A stretch of 64,000 nt of DNA, taken from NCBI RefSeq assembly GCF_022095675.1, contig NZ_JAHYSG010000057.1:13157-77156 (forward strand). Direction: 5' to 3'. Under the pieces are notes generated by a model. The model was not told the origin of the DNA. It made no database searches and saw nothing but the letters and a program-made list of their open reading frames with translations. The translations under genes and the position numbers were made by a program. The DNA is from Dactylosporangium sp. AC04546. Its GTDB lineage: Bacteria > Actinomycetota > Actinomycetes > Mycobacteriales > Micromonosporaceae. Of the stretch, positions 55,658-64,000 are shown in pieces; positions within the stretch are counted from its first letter, which is position 1; each line of letters starts with the position of its first letter.

Positions 55658-55807
55658 ATGGAGATCTGTACCGCCGTGAAGAGCACACCCACCGCCAGCG
55701 GCGACGTGGAGGTCCGGTGCACCAAGCCGGCCGGCCACGTCGAGCGCGGCGACCGTCAGCATGAAGCGAAATTAGGAGCCTTCCCGGTCCGCTGGCCGGC
55801 GTCATAG
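55658..55807 (+). CDS. Small Cys-containing protein, 49 residues
   Basis: It starts MEICTAVKSTPTASGDVEVRC and continues with a CTKPAGHVERGDRQHEA motif of the C-x2-PAGH...H type seen in many tiny actinobacterial proteins, possibly metal-binding. TAGGGT lies eight bases before the ATG, so it is expressed as a leaderless message. Function unknown. Confidence 0.5.
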   Translation: MEICTAVKSTPTASGDVEVRCTKPAGHVERGDRQHEAKLGAFPVRWPAS

Positions 55808-55850
55808 GCTGTTGGACGGCTCGCGGCCCGCCTTCGCCGGAGGTTCCGCG

Positions 55851-56537
55851 GTGCCGTCCATGAAGTACGCCCAGATCCTCGCCGCGCTCCAGACGCGGAT
55901 CGAGCACCAGCTCTACGAGCCGGGCACCCTCATGCCGAGCGAGGCGGCGCTCACGCGCGAGTTCGCCGCCTCCCGCAACACGGTGGTCCGGGCGCTGCGC
56001 TACCTGGACCGCCACGGCTGGGTCGACCCGGTCCGCGGGCGCGGCCGGGTGGTCCTGGGCCGCCCGCCGTCCCGCCTGGCGTCGCTCCCGCGCCGCCTGC
56101 AGGTCCTGCTCCAGCCCGACCGCCACGGCCGCGCGGTGGGATCGGGCACGGTCCCGGCCCGGCCGCCGATCACGGCGGCACTGTCCTGCGACCCGGGCAC
56201 CCCGCTGGCGGCGACCCGCTACGTCCTGGGCGCGGCGGACGAGCCGTTCGCGGTCCTGGCCTGGTACACCCCGGCGCCGTTCACACCCACCCCGGGCGCG
56301 CCGCTGCTGGAGCAGTTGGAACGCTCCCGCGGGGCGCTGGCCCACCGCGACCTGGAACGCCTGGGCGCCCGCCTGCCGACGGACTCGGAGCGCAGGCTGC
56401 TGGCGCTGCCGAGGGCAAGATCGGTGGTGGTGGCCATGCTCACGGTCCTGGACACCCAGGACCACCCGCTCCTGACGGTCGACGCGGCGCTGTGCCGCGA
56501 CGTCCCCCCACTGACGTCCGCCTTCGACCTGGCCTGA
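55851..56537 (+). CDS. GntR-family transcriptional regulator (HutC/UTRA-like)
   Basis: This 228-residue protein has an N-terminal winged helix (MKYAQILAALQTRIEHQLYEPGTLMPSEAALTREFAASRNTVVRALRYLDRHGWVDPVRGRG) and a C-terminal UTRA-like ligand domain with ATRYVLGAADEPFAVLAWYTP. The start at the GTG is supported by GGAGG with a 7-nt spacer; an ATG at 55860 is possible. Target unknown. Confidence 0.85.
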   Translation: MPSMKYAQILAALQTRIEHQLYEPGTLMPSEAALTREFAASRNTVVRALRYLDRHGWVDPVRGRGRVVLGRPPSRLASLPRRLQVLLQPDRHGRAVGSGTVPARPPITAALSCDPGTPLAATRYVLGAADEPFAVLAWYTPAPFTPTPGAPLLEQLERSRGALAHRDLERLGARLPTDSERRLLALPRARSVVVAMLTVLDTQDHPLLTVDAALCRDVPPLTSAFDLA

Positions 56538-56565
56538 CAGCGTTCACCCCCGCCCCCCGCTCGCT

Positions 56566-56623
56566 CCATGATCAAGGGAAACATCTGGTCGCCATGGCAG
56601 CCGGATGTTTCCCACGATCATGG
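56566..56623. repeat. Long imperfect inverted repeat (20-nt arms)
   Basis: Left arm CCATGATCAAGGGAAACATC (56566-56585) and right arm GATGTTTCCCACGATCATGG (56604-56623) pair over 18 of 20 positions with an 18-nt centre containing CCATGG. It lies 28 bp after the GntR gene and is AT-richer than its surroundings. It may be a terminator, a REP-like interspersed element or the edge of a mobile element. Confidence 0.75.
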
Positions 56624-56714
56624 GGCGGGCCACGGTGATCGGCGTTTCCTGCGGCGAGGCGGCGGTGGGTGCGGCCAACGCGCGGCGGAAAGAGTGCCCG
56701 GCGACAGCCACCGT

Positions 56715-56834
56715 TTACTCGGGTGGACGGCTGTCGAGCCGTCTCACTACGACGACGCCGATGACCAGTGCGAGCAGGACCAGGCAGATACAGGCGCAGC
56801 AAAGCCAGACCTGCAATGGGCCCATCGCGTCCAT
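56715..56834 (-). CDS. Possible 39-residue cysteine-rich membrane peptide
   Basis: The frame encodes MDAMGPLQVWLCCACICLVL and continues through a hydrophobic stretch (ALVIGVVVV) to a basic, polar end (RRLDSRPPE). One membrane helix with four cysteines near its start is predicted. TACGCT lies six bases before the ATG, a leaderless signal like others here. The ATG overlaps, on the opposite strand, the candidate start of the excisionase remnant, so one of the two is probably not translated. Confidence 0.4.
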   Translation of the reverse strand: MDAMGPLQVWLCCACICLVLLALVIGVVVVRRLDSRPPE

Positions 56835-57465
56835 GGCGGCAGCGTATCTCGATCATCACCGATGGAGGGATGAGGCGCAGGTCGCGGCCCTGCTCAAGGC
56901 GAGGTCCGTCCGGCGGCTCGTGCAGGCTCGGCGGATCGAGTACTTCAAGGTCGGCCGGCTGGTGCGCTTCCGCGAGGCCGCGGTCGCCGACCACATCGAA
57001 CGCAATCGTGTGGTGCCAGGCAGAGGACTGGCTGACCCTGGTCCAGGCGGAGGTCTCGCACGGGGATTGGGCCGCGCCCGAGCTGGTGACATCGACCTCG
57101 CGGAGGGCGGTCTCCGGGTCGTCGTGCTGCCCTAGCTGGCGACCCGAGCACTCCGTGATCACCTCGGGGGCGAGTTCGTGGGTGAGGGATCGGAAGCGGT
57201 GGTGTTCACCGGCGGCAAGGGTGCTCTGCTTCGTTCCGGCAACCTCGGTCAGGCCGTCAAATGGATCGAGACCGTCAGGCTGCCGGGCGGCGCTCTCGCC
57301 GCGGCGTCCGGAGCGAGCACCCGGGAACTGATGCACCGGATAGGGCGGTCCAGCACGCGACCAGCGAGCGAGATCGGAAAATCGCCGACAACCTGGACAA
57401 ACGGATCAGAAGGCAACAGTGCAGGTAGCGATGACCCCGGTGCCGGCACGGCGGCGCGGAGATAG
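56833..57465 (+). pseudogene. Decayed excisionase-integrase remnant of an integrative element
   Basis: One reading frame holds an HTH_17 excisionase-like domain (WRDEAQVAALLK...VRRLVQARRIEYFKVGRLVRFREAAVADHIE, residues 11-56). It then runs into fragments of a tyrosine recombinase: DIDLAEGGLRVVVLP, an in-frame TAG at 57133, LATRALRDHL, VVFTGGKGALLRSGN, and LAAASGASTRELMHRIGRSSTR. The HxLR box between the last two is deleted, and the closing ERDRKIADNLDKRIRRQ is found in another frame. The catalytic core is therefore lost. It ends 31 bp from the 3' end of tRNA-Gly, the usual position of an integrase at its attachment site. Confidence 0.65.
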
Positions 57466-57495
57466 GGCAGGTCTTTGACCTGCGGAAAGGATGAG

Positions 57496-57566
57496 AGCGG
57501 GCGAGGAGAATCGAACTCCCACCGTCAGTTTGGAAGACTGAAGCTCTGCCATTGAGCTACGCCCGC
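57496..57566 (-). tRNA. tRNA-Gly (UCC)
   Basis: A complete 71-nt cloverleaf: acceptor GCGGGCG/CGCCCGC, D-arm GCTC...GAGC, anticodon loop CTTCCAA, T-loop TTCGATT, discriminator U as expected for glycine. No CCA is encoded. Its 3' end faces the integrase remnant. Confidence 0.95.
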
Positions 57567-57688
57567 GCGCCCACAGCGTACCGAATCATCCTTCCCCGCG
57601 CCGACTGCGGGGGTCCACGGGGTGCGACACCGGCATACCGAGCGGCGGACGTCCCGGCGTACCGCATACACTTGCCGACGCAAACCAC

Positions 57689-57762
57689 CGGGGTGTAGCG
57701 CAGTTTGGTAGCGCACTCGCTTTGGGAGCGAGGGGCCGTGGGTTCAAATCCCGCCACCCCGA
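57689..57762 (+). tRNA. tRNA-Pro (UGG)
   Basis: A 74-nt cloverleaf with acceptor CGGGGTG/CACCCCG, D-arm GCGC...GCGC, anticodon loop TTTGGGA (anticodon TGG), T-loop TTCAAAT, discriminator A. It is encoded 58 bp before tig and may share its transcript. Confidence 0.95.
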
Positions 57763-57820
57763 CCGGGAACCATACAGCCCAGGCATGCCGCCGAACGTGA
57801 ACTACTGAGGGAGAAGTTTC

Positions 57821-59191
57821 GTGAAGAGCACCGTCGAGACCCTGAGCCCGACGCGCGTGCGGCTCGAAATCGAGGTGCCGTTCGCCGAGCTGGAGCCAAG
57901 CCTCAAGAAGGCCTACCGGGAGATCGGCTCGCAGGTGAACATTCCCGGGTTCCGCCGGGGCAAGGTGCCGTCGGCCGTCATCGACCAGCGGGTCGGGCGG
58001 GGCGCGGTCCTCAACGAGGCGGTGCAGGAGGTCATCCCGACGCAGATCCTCGCGGCGGTGCGCGAGCACGAGGTGCGCACGCTGGGCCGGCCCGAGGTGG
58101 AGATCAAGGAGTTCGCCGACGGGCAGCCGCTGAAGTTCACCGCCGAGGTCGACGTGCGGCCGGAGATCAGCCTGCCCGACCTGAGCGGCATCGAGGTGAC
58201 CGTCGACGCGCTCAAGGTCACCGACGAGGACGTCGACGAGCAGCTCAAGGGCCTGCGCGACCGGTTCGCGACGCTCAAGACCGTCGAGCGGACCGCGCTC
58301 GTGGGCGACTTCGTCCAGATCGACCTCGTCGCGAAGGTCGACGGCGAGGAGGTGCCCGGCGGCAGCGCGACCAACATCTCGCACGAGGTGGGCAGCGGCC
58401 AGCTCGTCCCGGGCCTCGACGACGTGCTGGTGGGCATGGGTGCCGGCGACTCGACCACGTTCACGACCCAGCTCGTGGGCGGCGAGTTCGAGGGTCGCGA
58501 CGCCGAGGTGTCGGTGACCGTGAAGTCGGTCAAGGACAAGCAGCTGCCCGAGGTCGACGACGAGTTCGCGCAGCTGGCGAGCGAGTTCGACACGCTCGAC
58601 GAGCTGAAGGACGACCTGCGCACCCGGCTCACCCGCGTGAAGCGGATGGAGCAGCTGTACTCGGCGCGTGACCTGGCCCTCAAGGCCGTCATCGACGCGA
58701 CCGACGTCCCGGCGCCCGAGGGCGTCGTGAAGGACGAGGTCGAGTCGCGCAAGGAGTCGATGAACGACCAGCTCCAGCGCATCGGGGCCTCGTTCGACGA
58801 CTACCTGCAGACCGAGGGCAAGACCGAGGAGGAGATGGACGCCGAGCTCAACGAGGCGGCCGTCGAGGGCGTCAAGGTCCAGCTCGTGCTCGACACGCTG
58901 GCCGACGCCGAGGACGTCCAGGTCAGCGACGACGAGTTCGGTCACGAGATCGTCCACCGGGCGCAGCGCGCGGGCATGGGCCCCCAGCAGTACTACGACC
59001 AGCTGGTCCAGGCCGGCGTGGCCGGCGCGGTCTTCGGCGACGTGCGCCGCGGCAAGGCGCTCGGCATCGTGCTGGAGCGGGTCAAGATCGTCGACAGCGA
59101 GGGCGCCACGCTCAGCCTCGACGACCTGCGCGGCGCGGCCGACGAGCACGAGGGCCACGACCACGGCGACCACGAGGGCCACAACCACTGA
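57821..59191 (+). CDS. tig: Trigger factor
   Basis: This 456-residue ribosome-associated chaperone has an N-terminal ribosome-binding domain with FRRGKVPSAVI (family signature GFRxGxxP), a central FKBP-type PPIase domain (GDFVQIDLVAKVDGEEVPGGSATN...VPGLDDVLVGMGAGD) and a long C-terminal helical arm ending in a His/Glu/Asp-rich tail. The GTG has GGGAGAAG upstream. Order tig-clpP1-clpP2-clpX is conserved across actinobacteria. Confidence 0.97.
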   Translation: MKSTVETLSPTRVRLEIEVPFAELEPSLKKAYREIGSQVNIPGFRRGKVPSAVIDQRVGRGAVLNEAVQEVIPTQILAAVREHEVRTLGRPEVEIKEFADGQPLKFTAEVDVRPEISLPDLSGIEVTVDALKVTDEDVDEQLKGLRDRFATLKTVERTALVGDFVQIDLVAKVDGEEVPGGSATNISHEVGSGQLVPGLDDVLVGMGAGDSTTFTTQLVGGEFEGRDAEVSVTVKSVKDKQLPEVDDEFAQLASEFDTLDELKDDLRTRLTRVKRMEQLYSARDLALKAVIDATDVPAPEGVVKDEVESRKESMNDQLQRIGASFDDYLQTEGKTEEEMDAELNEAAVEGVKVQLVLDTLADAEDVQVSDDEFGHEIVHRAQRAGMGPQQYYDQLVQAGVAGAVFGDVRRGKALGIVLERVKIVDSEGATLSLDDLRGAADEHEGHDHGDHEGHNH

Positions 59192-59203
59192 CCCCCGCGA
59201 GTG

Positions 59204-59228
59204 GGCCGGGGGTGAAAATCCCCCGGCC
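59204..59228 (+). terminator. Terminator after tig
   Basis: A perfect 9-bp stem GGCCGGGGG / CCCCCGGCC with loop TGAAAAT, 12 bp after the tig stop, separating tig from clpP1P2. Confidence 0.75.
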
Positions 59229-59237
59229 GCCACGGTG

Positions 59238-59250
59238 CGCTCATAGCGAA
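59238..59250. promoter_or_regulatory. ClgR-type operator upstream of clpP1P2
   Basis: CGCTCATAGCGAA fits the core of the corynebacterial ClgR consensus (CGCYNANRGCGWW) exactly. It lies 77 bp before the clpP1 start and just upstream of a TAGGGT box (59289-59294), where an activator would bind. ClgR activates clpP1P2 in actinobacteria. Confidence 0.6.
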
Positions 59251-59326
59251 ATGCGGTGAGCACGGGAAGCTGGCGCTCCCTGCACCGGTTAGGGTCGGCA
59301 GTACAAGACTCTTGCGAAGGGCTGCC

Positions 59327-59977
59327 ATGACCGACCTGCATATTCCAGCGTCGCCAGTCAGTGCCGCGCCCAACGGGCGCGGTCGGGGCGCGGACACGAG
59401 CCTGACGCTCGACGACTCGGTGTTCAACCGGCTGCTCAAGGAGCGCATCATCTTCCTGGGCAGCGAGGTCAACGACCAGGTCGCCAACCGGATCTGCGCC
59501 CAGATGCTCCTCCTCGCCGCCGAGGACGACGAGCGTGACATCTGGCTCTACATCAACTCGCCCGGTGGCTCCGTCTACTCGGGCATGGCGATCTACGACA
59601 TCATGCAGTTCGTCAGCAATGACGTGGCCACCGTCGCGATGGGCATGGCCGCGTCGATGGGCCAGCTGCTGTTGTGCGCCGGCGCGCCGGGCAAGCGGAT
59701 GGCGCTGCCGCACGCGCGGATCATGATGCACCAGCCGTCCGGCGGCATCGGGGGCACCGCCTCCGACATCGCCATCCAGGCCGAGCAGATGCTCTACACC
59801 AAGCGCATGTTCCAGGAGCGCGTCGCGTTCCACACCGGGCAGGGGCTGGAGCAGATCGAGGCCGACTCCGACCGTGACCGCTGGTTCACCGCCGAAGAGG
59901 CGCGGGACTACGGCTTCATCGACAAGGTGATCACCGGGGCCCAGCAGGCTCCGGAAGGCGCCGGAACTCTGGCCTGA
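59327..59977 (+). CDS. clpP1: ATP-dependent Clp protease proteolytic subunit 1
   Basis: This 216-residue ClpP has [17 protein letters not shown], the catalytic Ser in [12 protein letters not shown], the His in [15 protein letters not shown] and the catalytic Asp downstream. Actinobacteria need a ClpP1-ClpP2 mixed tetradecamer. The ATG at 59327 has GAAGGG upstream; an in-frame ATG at 59312 lacks it. clpP2 begins 11 bp after the stop. Confidence 0.95.
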   Translation: MTDLHIPASPVSAAPNGRGRGADTSLTLDDSVFNRLLKERIIFLGSEVNDQVANRICAQMLLLAAEDDERDIWLYINSPGGSVYSGMAIYDIMQFVSNDVATVAMGMAASMGQLLLCAGAPGKRMALPHARIMMHQPSGGIGGTASDIAIQAEQMLYTKRMFQERVAFHTGQGLEQIEADSDRDRWFTAEEARDYGFIDKVITGAQQAPEGAGTLA

Positions 59978-59988
59978 GGAGCGAAGCC

Positions 59989-60648
59989 ATGACCGATCTG
60001 AGCCTGCCCCCGGCGCTGCGCGAGGTGCACAACCGCTACATCCTCCCGTCGTATGTCGAGCGCACGTCATACGGCATCAAGGAGACCAACCCGTACAACA
60101 AGCTGTTCGAGGACCGGATCATCTTCCTCGGCGTGCAGATCGACGACGCGTCGGCCAACGACGTGATGGCGCAGCTGCTGACGCTGGAGAGCACCGAGCC
60201 GGACCGCGACATCACGCTGTACATCAACTCGCCCGGCGGCTCGTTCACGGCCATGACGGCGATCTACGACACGATGCTCTACGTCCGGCCCGACATCCTG
60301 ACGGTCTGCCTGGGCCAGGCGGCCAGCGCGGCCGCGGTGCTCCTCGCGGCCGGCACGCCGGGCAAGCGGCTCGCGCTGCCCAACTCGCGGATCATCATCC
60401 ACCAGCCGGCCACCGAGGGTGGCTACGGGCAGGGTTCGGACATCGAGATCCAGGCTCGCGAGATCATGCGGATGCGGACCCAGCTCGAGGAGATGGTTTC
60501 GCGCCACACCGGCCAGCCGGTGGAGAAGGTCCGCAAGGACATCGACCGCGACAAGATCCTGACGGCCGACGAGGCCAAGGAGTACGGTCTGGTCGACAAC
60601 GTCCTGGTCAGCCGTAAGAAGTCGGCCCTCGCCGCCGCCGGCGCCTGA
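59989..60648 (+). CDS. clpP2: ATP-dependent Clp protease proteolytic subunit 2
   Basis: This 219-residue ClpP paralogue carries [17 protein letters not shown], catalytic Ser in [28 protein letters not shown] with the His, and the C-terminal family segment [21 protein letters not shown]. It is co-transcribed with clpP1 and has a purine-rich GAGGAGCG site before the ATG. ClpX, encoded next, docks mainly on ClpP2 in mycobacteria. Confidence 0.96.
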   Translation: MTDLSLPPALREVHNRYILPSYVERTSYGIKETNPYNKLFEDRIIFLGVQIDDASANDVMAQLLTLESTEPDRDITLYINSPGGSFTAMTAIYDTMLYVRPDILTVCLGQAASAAAVLLAAGTPGKRLALPNSRIIIHQPATEGGYGQGSDIEIQAREIMRMRTQLEEMVSRHTGQPVEKVRKDIDRDKILTADEAKEYGLVDNVLVSRKKSALAAAGA

Positions 60649-60661
60649 GGCCTGTGACGTG

Positions 60662-60703
60662 CTCATCGGCTCGCCAGACCCCCGGGTTCGGCGAGCCGAT
60701 GAG
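60662..60703 (+). terminator. Terminator after clpP2
   Basis: A perfect 14-bp stem CTCATCGGCTCGCC / GGCGAGCCGATGAG with a 14-nt loop, 14 bp after the clpP2 stop. The rest of the 225-bp gap before clpX must contain the clpX promoter; I see no convincing box. Confidence 0.75.
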
Positions 60704-60873
60704 GTTCCCGACGACTGTCGTCGGGCGGCCGGTTGAAAGACACCCCCGCGTAGGGGGTCGGAATACGGGCCACCACCAGGTAACGTCGAGGCAGTAGCCA
60801 GCGCGGTCCCAGACGGCGCGGGAGCAGGATTGCGATCCGGACCCAGGTCCGGCCGAAGGCAGGGAGATCGTAG

Positions 60874-62172
<1,299 letters not shown>

Positions 62173-62339
62173 GGCCTCGGAGCCTTTCCATGGCTCCGGC
62201 CCGCCGGACTACTGCCGTTGCTCCCGTCAGACACCGGTCGGGCCTTGGCGGCCCTCCCTGCCACCTCCGCGGAGCGCCGGCCTCCGGCAGCCCCTCCGGG
62301 GAGGATCCCGGTGCCCTCGTGCTGACGGTCCCACGCCCG

Positions 62340-62345
62340 TAGGCT
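62340..62345 (+). promoter_or_regulatory. -10 box of leaderless nitrilase-family gene
   Basis: TAGGCT, seven bases, then ATG at 62353, the third identical TAGGCT-N7-start arrangement in the window. Confidence 0.6.
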
Positions 62346-62352
62346 GGCTCGT

Positions 62353-63147
62353 ATGCGCGTAGCCGTCTGCCAGCTCAACGCCCGCGACGACCGGGCCGCC
62401 AACCTGCGGGTCGCCCGCGAGCTCCTCGACCGGGCGGCCGCCGGCGGCGCCGACCTCGCGGTGCTCCCGGAGTACACCGACCACCTCGGCCGCGCCTCGA
62501 CCGCGCCCAAGCCGGAGGCGATCGACGGCGAGTTCGCGACGTTCTTCGCCGACGCCGCCCGCGATCTCGGCATCTGGGTCCACGCCGGCTCGTTCCACGA
62601 GGTCGGCCCCGACCCCGACCACACGTACAACACCTCGCTCGTCTTCGACCGCAGCGGCACCCTCGCCGCGACGTACCGCAAGATCCACCTCTACGACGTC
62701 GAGATCCCCGGCCGCGTGTCGTACCAGGAGTCCGCGACCGTCGCCCCCGGGTCGACGCTCGAGATCGTGGCGGTCGAGCAGGCCCGGGTCGGCCTGTCGA
62801 TCTGCTACGACCTGCGCTTTCCCGAGCTGTACCGGAGGCTCGCCGTCGACGGGGCGACGGTCCTCGTCGTGCCGGCGGCGTTCATGCTCCACACCGGCCG
62901 CGACCACTGGGAGCCGCTCCTGCGCGCCCGGGCCATCGAGAACCAGTGCTACGTGCTGGCCGCCGGGCAGATCGGCAACCATGACCCGGATCGCACCTGC
63001 TTCGGGCGGAGCATGGTGGTCGACCCGTGGGGGACGGTCGTCGCCCAGGCGCCGGATGTCGTCGGCGTCACGTTCGCGGACCTCGACTTCGAGCGGCTCG
63101 CCGAGATCCGCGCCACGGTGCCGAGCCTGGCCAACCGGCGGCTCTGA
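62353..63147 (+). CDS. Carbon-nitrogen hydrolase (nitrilase superfamily, amidase-like)
   Basis: This 264-residue protein has the full Glu-Lys-Cys triad: Glu40 in VLPEYTDH, Lys110 in YRKIHLYD and Cys151 in LSICYDLRFPELYR. The C-terminal GRSMVVDPWGTVVAQA is typical of the Nit/omega-amidase branch, which repairs deaminated glutathione or hydrolyses omega-amides. Sequence does not settle the substrate. A leaderless promoter is visible. It converges on a small membrane-protein gene with 2 bp between the stops. Confidence 0.9.
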   Translation: MRVAVCQLNARDDRAANLRVARELLDRAAAGGADLAVLPEYTDHLGRASTAPKPEAIDGEFATFFADAARDLGIWVHAGSFHEVGPDPDHTYNTSLVFDRSGTLAATYRKIHLYDVEIPGRVSYQESATVAPGSTLEIVAVEQARVGLSICYDLRFPELYRRLAVDGATVLVVPAAFMLHTGRDHWEPLLRARAIENQCYVLAAGQIGNHDPDRTCFGRSMVVDPWGTVVAQAPDVVGVTFADLDFERLAEIRATVPSLANRRL

Positions 63148-63149
63148 GC

Positions 63150-63362
63150 TCAGACGGGGCGGGCCGACAGGATGCCGAACACGGTGATGCCGACGATGGC
63201 GCCGCCCGTGATCAGCAGCACGGTCCCCATGCGCGACGGCCCGCGGCGGGCGAGCCGCCAGGACGCCACGATGACCACCAGCGCGACGACCGCACCGATG
63301 ACGAGCTGCCACAACGGGAAGAGCATCTCCATCAACGCGTCCGCGCGGGGATAGGGCGTCAT
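63150..63362 (-). CDS. Small two-helix membrane protein
   Basis: This 70-residue protein has hydrophobic segments near 14-37 and 44-66 separated by RLARRGPSRM, giving a positive-inside loop. GGGAGG lies eight bases before the ATG. No family recognised. Confidence 0.6.
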   Translation of the reverse strand: MTPYPRADALMEMLFPLWQLVIGAVVALVVIVASWRLARRGPSRMGTVLLITGGAIVGITVFGILSARPV

Positions 63363-63404
63363 AGCGCCATCCTCCCTGTTCGCCGCCGGGCGTGCACGGC
63401 CGAT

Positions 63405-63893
63405 TTGACTCGGGCACGCCGCTGCCCATACGGTTCTCCAGGTCCGAGGGGCTGGGCGGAAACGACCAGTTCGTCGGATTAGTACCAACTTGGATGGTGC
63501 GGGAGCCGATTTGGCAATCGCGAAGCCGGCCGGGTACGGTACTCCAGCCGGTAGGGAACCGGGCGGACTTGCAAAAGTCGGCCAGCCTACTGGAATCCCG
63601 AGCAAGAAGCCTGCCACCGGAAACGGTGGTCGGAGTCGTGCGCGGGAGGAACGTTCCAGAAGGTCGACAAGCGGAAAACGCGAACTTGACATGACGGAAC
63701 GGGCTGGTAAGGTAGGAAAGCCGGTGGGGAGCCGGGCAGGCAAGCGAGCGAGATGCTCTAGTGCCGGTCGGTCCTACTGGATCTCCCGAAACAAGATCGC
63801 CGGAGACGGCGGCGTTGTTATGCTCGGGAAACCCGCTTGAAGTTGAAAAGCCCGGAACTACGGACTTGACAACGGCGAGCAACCTGGTAAAGT
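63405..63893 (+). promoter_or_regulatory. Tandem promoter array of an rRNA operon
   Basis: At least four -35/-10 pairs are visible: TTGACT-18-TACGGT (63405-63434), TTGGCA-18-TACGGT (63511-63540), TTGACA-16-TAAGGT (63686-63713) and TTGACA-16-TAAAGT (63866-63893). The last two are near-consensus with similar spacers, each ending CTGG before the -10. This multi-promoter layout is typical of actinobacterial rrn operons. No protein gene is credible in 63363-64000. Confidence 0.75.
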
Positions 63894-63947
63894 AGAGAAG
63901 TTGCCCCGGATGCGGCGAGCAAGTTTGCTGGCCGTGGCGGTGTGTGT

Positions 63948-64000
63948 TGGTTGTTTGAGAACTCAACAGGGTGCTTGTTAAGCCAGTGCCAATTGAAATT
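63948..64000 (+). ncRNA. rRNA operon leader (16S gene begins beyond the window)
   Basis: TTGTTTGAGAACTCAACAGG is the conserved actinobacterial pre-16S leader element involved in antitermination and RNase III processing. The leader runs off the right edge, so the mature 16S rRNA lies outside. Confidence 0.72.

Noticed and set aside
57557..60070. 837-codon minus-strand frame over tRNA-Pro, tig and clpP1
   Set aside because: It crosses a tRNA and two certain plus-strand genes, and its sequence is repetitive Leu/Val/Asp/Arg.
63363..63948. Small open frames in the last 600 bp
   Set aside because: They overlap clear rRNA promoters and show no domain or ribosome site.

Overview
The window is very GC-rich DNA with almost no intergenic space. 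Its gene complement is that of a mycothiol-using filamentous actinobacterium: mec-cysO-cysM cysteine synthesis, an Rv2466c-type reductase, a paired clpP1P2 with a ClgR-type box, and many leaderless genes. I infer a Micromonosporaceae-like organism from gene style and order; no 16S sequence lies inside the window. Two blocks keep the gene order of Mycobacterium tuberculosis Rv1330c-Rv1341 (left end) and Rv2457c-Rv2470 (several pieces from about 34.7 kb to 62.2 kb).

Layout. 0-13.1 kb: start of pncB, a large LuxR/ATPase regulator, a dynamin-like GTPase, clpS, DUF2017, mec, cysO, cysM, a membrane protein, an Rv1339-like metallo-hydrolase, two GT4 mannosyltransferase-like genes, an SGNH hydrolase, rph and rdgB. 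13.4-21.2 kb: a six-gene minus-strand histidine-utilisation operon (RpiR-type regulator, hutU, M20 amidohydrolase, hutF, hutI, hutH) in which neighbouring genes overlap by a few bases. 21.3-23.7 kb: a MOSC protein, a catalytically dead HAD-like protein carrying young repeats, and a membrane protein. 23.7-24.9 kb: an unusual minus-strand cluster made of a small tRNA with anticodon UAG, a conserved protein of unknown function, and two tRNA-like elements whose 3' halves precede their 5' halves, each separated by a discriminator base plus a 7-nt linker. This is the most surprising part of the window. 24.9-28.8 kb: the transglutaminase / alpha-E / circularly permuted ATP-grasp trio and bcp. 28.9-33.4 kb: a CopC-CopD copper protein, a membrane protein, orn and tRNA-His. 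33.4-47.8 kb: a secreted beta-propeller, globin, MFS transporter, MscS channel, HNH nuclease, pepN, a thioredoxin-fold reductase, a CDF transporter, a DUF1015 protein and rpiB. 47.8-56.6 kb: an Eis-like acetyltransferase, a translationally coupled Ser/Thr kinase and tyrosine phosphatase, a DUF2625/hydrolase/YciI/ECF sigma run and a GntR regulator. 56.6-57.8 kb: decayed excisionase-integrase DNA beside tRNA-Gly, then tRNA-Pro. 57.8-63.4 kb: tig, clpP1, clpP2, clpX, a nitrilase-family hydrolase and a small membrane protein. 63.4-64.0 kb: tandem promoters and leader of an rRNA operon whose 16S gene must begin just past the right edge.

How it works together. The proteostasis genes (clpS at the left; tig, clpP1P2 and clpX at the right) supply the adaptor, chaperone and protease. 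Mec, CysO and CysM form the sulfur-carrier route to cysteine. The hut operon should convert histidine to glutamate and formate, if the M20 enzyme acts on N-formylglutamate. A recurring TANNNT box 6-8 nt upstream of start codons indicates that many of these genes are transcribed as leaderless mRNAs, and it was used here to choose several starts.
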